Below are positions 60,305 through 64,000 of a stretch of 64,000 nucleotides of DNA, piece by piece. The DNA comes from CAWUKT01 sp964352215 (GTDB taxonomy: Bacteria > Bacteroidota > Bacteroidia > J057 > JADKCL01). The position numbers and the translations under genes are program-made. The notes under the pieces were generated by a model. The model was not told where the DNA came from, did not search any database, and was given only the letters and a program-made list of their open reading frames with translations. The stretch's first letter is position 1; each line of letters opens with the position of its first letter. Where the stretch lies: contig CAYGRE010000011.1 in the NCBI GenBank assembly GCA_964352215.1, forward strand, positions 1 to 64,000. The letters are read 5' to 3'.

Positions 60305-62143
60305 TTATTGGCCGTCCCGACTTTTGGCACCTTCTCCATTTTCGATTTGAAACATGTACTTCAGCAGTGTTTGGTCTGATGTCAACTGCAAGCGCTTACG
60401 GGTACGGTACCGCGCCTTTTTCGCACTATCGGGTGAGATGCCCAGTATCTCCGCTGATTCGTGGTTGCTCAATCCTAGCCGGGTCAGGGTAAGGATGCGC
60501 AGGTCAGTAGGGGTAATGTCTACTTGCTGGGTGGAGCCGATTTTTGCCAAGAGACCAGGATATAATGCATCAAATTGCAGCATGAACTTTGCCCAGTCCT
60601 TGTCATCACGCAAGTCTGCCAGGGCAGTTGCAATTGAATTTGGGTCTGGCCCGCTTTCGGCTTCAGATGTAGATGTTACAGGTATCTTCTTCTTTTTTCG
60701 GAAAATGAGTACCAAAGCCATGAGTCCCACGCAGCCGGACAACAGCAAAATCCAAGGCAACTTATTTCCCTCCCCAACTTCCAGCGTTTCCGAATTGACA
60801 ACTGTCATGGCAGCACTGTCTAGCTCCCATTGCTGGCTTAAGCGCAAAGAATCGGCATACTTTTGTGCCTCCAGGAACTCAAAGCTGTCCCTGGCTGAGG
60901 CAACCAGTCTTTGAGACTGAAGTGCCGCTTCGAGTAATTGTTGACTTTCATACACCTGCGAAAGCAAGGTCTGTACCTCAATAATCAAAGGCCAATTGCG
61001 GATTTCGCGGGCAAGGCTATCAGCATGTTCCAGGTAGCTGATTGCGGAGTCAGGGGCTTCCTTCAGGACATGGATTTCACCTAAGTATCGCATGGCAAAA
61101 GCCTCGTTTTCTATCGAATTCAATTTCTTACCATAGTAGAGGGCATCAAGCGCATAGCGGTTTGCCTGTCTGAGTTGCCCGGTAGCCAGATACAATTTGG
61201 CCAGGCTGGACGAGGTAGTTCCGATGCTGGACAAGTCATTCATTGCAACGCTCATCTCCATAGACATGGTAAAGTGCTGGATGGCTCCCAGTGTATCTCC
61301 TCTAAGTTTACTGTTGATACCCAGATTGTTGTGAAACCCAGCAATATAGTCCTTGAGCTGCGCTTTTTTTGCAATCTCGAACCCAGTCTGCAATGCTTGC
61401 TCGCCCGCTTCATACCGCTTCAAGTTTGTCAGGATCATCCCGCGCAGGCTGAAATACTGTAGCTTGATCCCCAAATTGCTGATGTTGTCAATCATATCGG
61501 TCAGTTGGCCGATCGTTTGCAGGGCAGGTTTATTTTTTCCTTGCAGGAAATAGATGCCTGCAACTTCTTCCACAGTATGTGCATAGTTGAGAGAATCACC
61601 AAGTTCCAGAGCTGCCTTACTGGCGCGTGCCTGTAGCAAGACAGCTGAATCCAATTTTCCAGTTGTTCGGTACTGATAGCCCCTGATTCGGTAGGCATTA
61701 ATGGTGGCATTGCTTGGTGGCAACATGTCGCTGGTTTTCACCAACAACTTGCCTACTTGCTCCGCCTTTTCCATTTCCCCGACCTTGCTAAAACAATGAA
61801 CCTGGTAGACTTGGCAGCGCATAACCGAGGTCGTATCCTTGAGGGTTTCAAACACCGATAGGGCTTTGTCGATGAAACTAAGGGCAGTCGAAAATTCTGC
61901 ATTCTGAAAGTAATAAATGCCCCTGTACATGTCGAGTTTGGCAGCGGATTTCGGGCTAGTTACAAGTGGCTCCATTTTGTCAAGTATCACACTTAACGAA
62001 TCTGGTGGATGCGTCCGCACACGCAGGTTGAACAATGAATCCAGCGAACGGAAATCATTCTGAGCCGTGATTGTACTTGATAGGAATAGAAATGTAAGCA
62101 GAAAAGGAAGGGTATGGGAGATAAAGTCTGTTTTATATTTCAC
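60305..62143 (-). CDS. TPR sensor with transmembrane segment and LuxR-type HTH
   Basis: 612 residues from the GTG at 62143, which gives 'MKYKTDFISHTLPFLLTFLFLSSTITAQ', a proper signal peptide; an ATG 186 bases further upstream gives a leader full of polar residues. The outer part (about 30-430) has TPR units (e.g. 'TALSFIDKALSVFETLKDTTS'), then a membrane segment 'LPWILLLSGCVGLMALVLIF' and a cytosolic end with an HTH of LuxR type: 'DLRILTLTRLGLSNHESAEILG' and 'SPDSAKKARYRTRKRL'. Such TPR-TM-HTH proteins are one-component regulators of Bacteroidota. Targets unknown. Confidence 0.85.
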   Translation of the reverse strand: MKYKTDFISHTLPFLLTFLFLSSTITAQNDFRSLDSLFNLRVRTHPPDSLSVILDKMEPLVTSPKSAAKLDMYRGIYYFQNAEFSTALSFIDKALSVFETLKDTTSVMRCQVYQVHCFSKVGEMEKAEQVGKLLVKTSDMLPPSNATINAYRIRGYQYRTTGKLDSAVLLQARASKAALELGDSLNYAHTVEEVAGIYFLQGKNKPALQTIGQLTDMIDNISNLGIKLQYFSLRGMILTNLKRYEAGEQALQTGFEIAKKAQLKDYIAGFHNNLGINSKLRGDTLGAIQHFTMSMEMSVAMNDLSSIGTTSSSLAKLYLATGQLRQANRYALDALYYGKKLNSIENEAFAMRYLGEIHVLKEAPDSAISYLEHADSLAREIRNWPLIIEVQTLLSQVYESQQLLEAALQSQRLVASARDSFEFLEAQKYADSLRLSQQWELDSAAMTVVNSETLEVGEGNKLPWILLLSGCVGLMALVLIFRKKKKIPVTSTSEAESGPDPNSIATALADLRDDKDWAKFMLQFDALYPGLLAKIGSTQQVDITPTDLRILTLTRLGLSNHESAEILGISPDSAKKARYRTRKRLQLTSDQTLLKYMFQIENGEGAKSRDGQ

Positions 62144-62403
62144 GTTAATTAGGTATTCAGAGTCAAATATACGGAAAAGGGGGAGTGAGGAACAATGTTG
62201 GAGGAGACAAGGGTTTATTAAAACCACCGGGGAGAGGCATCCCTTAGCTCCCTTGTCGCTAACAGTTCCCTCATTTATTTTTTCTGCTGTTAATCCTTGG
62301 TGAAGTACACAATTGAGTGTCTCAGGCATTGTTTGTCAACTTTCGGGCAGCAAAGAGGTCCAAGTTCTTGTTTACTTTTACTGGGATTTGTGAGTTTCAG
62401 GTT

Positions 62404-63114
62404 ATGGTAGTTGAATTAACATTGGGAAATCATCTATCAATAGAAGGAACTGCAATGAAGTCCACAGGTATTCGCCATAATTTATCAAATACAATGAAAG
62501 ACTTGTTGGGCATCAACAAGTTAATTGGTTACCGGACTTTTGTGAGGTTCAATTGGACCCAGGTAAATCCCATGTTCAATGTGATGGAAGTAGAACCTGG
62601 TCAGGAAAATCTGTTCATAACCTTTCTGATCAAAGCGAACAGATTCAGTTCTAAGGTCAATTCACCTGTTTCTGTCGGCCCTTATCAGGTAGATGGTCAA
62701 GGCATTTTCATCTATACGACCCATTATGGTTCAGTTTGGCGGTTTTTGCAGGTGATGAATGGGATGCTCTTCAAGGGGCTTTCCAATATGCGCGCAAAAG
62801 CAACAAAAACTACCGGTTGGACCTACTGTATCAATGAAAACAGTGAGCAGCTAGCCGGTTTGGACAAGGTATATCTCTTGGGAATCAAAGGTGATCCGAC
62901 CCATTTCCTGGAAGCTATAAAAAATGCGCAGGTGCAGGTGGCATCCTCTAATAGAATGGTCAAAAATGTACGTGGGGAGGTATTTGGAGACTATTACTAC
63001 ATCTTCGCCCGTACTCCTAAAATCTACAACGCTATCCAGACTTATGCCGCCAAAGGTGGGAGATTAGTCCTCTACAAAGCAAGCCGCATTCCCTCCACCA
63101 TTCCCAATACCTAG
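62404..63114 (+). CDS. Protein of unknown function
   Basis: 236 residues from the ATG at 62404 (an ATG at 62455 is an alternative; an ATG at 62317 would overlap the neighbour's leader). No signal peptide. Motif-like pieces are 'NWTQVNPMFNVMEVEPGQENLFI' and 'GDPTHFLEAIKNAQVQVASS'. The family was not recognised. It lies 25 bases ahead of the GST-like gene and is probably co-transcribed with it. Confidence 0.6.
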   Translation: MVVELTLGNHLSIEGTAMKSTGIRHNLSNTMKDLLGINKLIGYRTFVRFNWTQVNPMFNVMEVEPGQENLFITFLIKANRFSSKVNSPVSVGPYQVDGQGIFIYTTHYGSVWRFLQVMNGMLFKGLSNMRAKATKTTGWTYCINENSEQLAGLDKVYLLGIKGDPTHFLEAIKNAQVQVASSNRMVKNVRGEVFGDYYYIFARTPKIYNAIQTYAAKGGRLVLYKASRIPSTIPNT

Positions 63115-63139
63115 TGTACACATTCAACGGAAACCAACC

Positions 63140-64000
63140 ATGGCTAATCTGAAATTCAGAAAAGACTTTTCCTATACGAAATTGGCACCTACCCTTGTCA
63201 ATGAGAACACTGACCCCCGGAGCGAAATGGCCCGTTGGGTATTGGAGATGAACGATGTGCTGTACATTGACAAGTGCTATGTTCCCGGTGCTAAAGCAAT
63301 AGGCCGGATATCTGGATCGGGAGGGGACCAAAATGGACCGGTCCTTATCAATACAGATGCGCTTGTCTACACGCCAGAAAGCATAATCCGCTATCTCGAC
63401 CAGCGAAACCCACCTGAAAAACGTTTGTTTCCAACAGGAGAAGCCAGAGAGAAAGTCCAAGAATGGTATGATCATTTTAGTGGCCCTTTCGCAGATTTTA
63501 CGATGAAATACCTGTTTGCCAAGCTGCTCCCCACCAAGCGAATGGGAAAGGCACTGCTGAAGCAAAAAGTAAAGGGCAGGCAGATACGAAAGGTAAAATT
63601 CTCTTTCAAAGGAATAAAAAGAGCCATTCAAAAGCAGTATCAGTATTCATCTAAACCGGCGACAGAATGGTTGATCGAACTCAAAAGAACGTTTGTCAAA
63701 GTTGACCGGCTGCTGGAGGCAGGGCATACATTTCTATTCGGAGAAAACCTGACCAGTGCTGACATCGCATTCTGTGCGGTAGCAGGTCAACTATTGGCAC
63801 CTAAGGAATACGGAGGGGCCAACCCTAAAATCGAAGCATTGACGGTGGAGTTGCGGCAAGAACTCTTCGAATTGCGTAAAACCAAAGCAGGGCAGTTTGC
63901 CTTGAGACTCTATGAGCAAAGGAGACCTCAGCCAGACCTTCCTAAGAATTTACCCATAGAGCCCGACTTTTTCGCAAGGTTGAAAAGTCGAATCCAGATT
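63140..64000 (+). CDS. GST-like protein, cut by the right edge
   Basis: At least 287 residues, open to the window end with no stop. Start ATG at 63140. The N-terminal 90 residues fit a thioredoxin-like GST domain ('DPRSEMARWVLEMNDVLY', 'YTPESIIRYLDQRNPPEKRLFP'); the C-terminal all-alpha domain has the typical 'FLFGENLTSADIAFCAVAG' motif (N-cap/ADIAF) of GSTs. Basic insert (about 130-165). Would conjugate or bind glutathione or related thiols, or serve as a binding protein; which is not clear in a bacteroidete lacking glutathione. Confidence 0.8.
   Translation, partial: MANLKFRKDFSYTKLAPTLVNENTDPRSEMARWVLEMNDVLYIDKCYVPGAKAIGRISGSGGDQNGPVLINTDALVYTPESIIRYLDQRNPPEKRLFPTGEAREKVQEWYDHFSGPFADFTMKYLFAKLLPTKRMGKALLKQKVKGRQIRKVKFSFKGIKRAIQKQYQYSSKPATEWLIELKRTFVKVDRLLEAGHTFLFGENLTSADIAFCAVAGQLLAPKEYGGANPKIEALTVELRQELFELRKTKAGQFALRLYEQRRPQPDLPKNLPIEPDFFARLKSRIQI

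Noticed and set aside
1..64000. tRNA, rRNA, CRISPR array, insertion sequence
   Set aside because: None was seen: no cloverleaf-like segments, no regular spacer repeats, no transposase motifs.

Overview
The window looks like chromosomal DNA from a member of the Bacteroidota, most plausibly a marine or soil Saprospiria/Lewinella-like lineage (lineage is inference). Four large secreted proteins end in a type IX secretion (T9SS) sorting domain. Several genes are preceded by the bacteroidete promoter pattern TTG/TTTG, about 19 bases, then TAnnTTTG. Start sites mostly lack Shine-Dalgarno sequences, and housekeeping genes (topA, accD, rpsO-pnp, rplU-rpmA, prfB) sit among secreted and lipoprotein genes. 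No rRNA, tRNA, insertion sequence or CRISPR array was seen.

Layout. 87-2967 (minus): a two-gene operon of a P-loop ATPase and a TPR protein that resembles a split STAND-like signalling system. 3004-11802 (minus): two paralogous histone-deacetylase-family enzymes, a serine hydrolase, prfB with an intact +1 programmed frameshift, a YraN nuclease-fold protein, two small envelope proteins, an enoyl-CoA hydratase, ComEC and a GNAT acetyltransferase. 11936-20477 (plus): topA, accD, a radical SAM protein, rpsO, pnp with a long Arg/Gly/Asp-rich tail, a small unknown gene and an acyltransferase. 20504-27317 (minus): two tandem, related subtilisin-family T9SS proteases. 27536-28123 (minus): rpmA and rplU behind a good promoter. 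28124-28611: no gene, but an orphan terminator and hairpins that may mark a small RNA.

28612-34564: a small conserved unknown, an arylsulfotransferase-like T9SS protein, dihydroorotase, and an overlapping trio of SDR, polytopic membrane protein and methyltransferase. 34641-35243: a decayed HTH regulator fragment and a PA-IL (LecA)-like lectin. 35534-43827 (minus): a tightly packed six-gene operon (class III aminotransferase, carbon-nitrogen hydrolase, VOC protein, Orn/Lys/Arg decarboxylase, ATP-grasp ligase, succinate-semialdehyde-type dehydrogenase) closed by a 19-bp perfect hairpin. It reads as a pathway from a basic amino acid through a polyamine and GABA to succinate. Beyond it lie an AraC regulator diverging from an ExaC-type aldehyde dehydrogenase and its DUF779 partner, with a tandem 21-bp-period direct repeat between them.

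47594-54363 (plus): the most unusual region, five genes each overlapping the next. They encode a small helical protein, a MoxR AAA+ ATPase, an unknown protein, an 837-residue protein with a vWA-like region, a probable beta-propeller and a C-terminal L7/L12-like domain, and a TPR protein. This matches the MoxR-vWA-beta-propeller ternary systems known only from comparative genomics. It is followed by a polyprenyl-synthetase-like gene, two poorly known proteins, a P-loop kinase next to an APH-type kinase (usually one fused protein), another T9SS protein, a TPR/LuxR-type regulator, an unknown gene, and a GST-like gene cut by the right edge.
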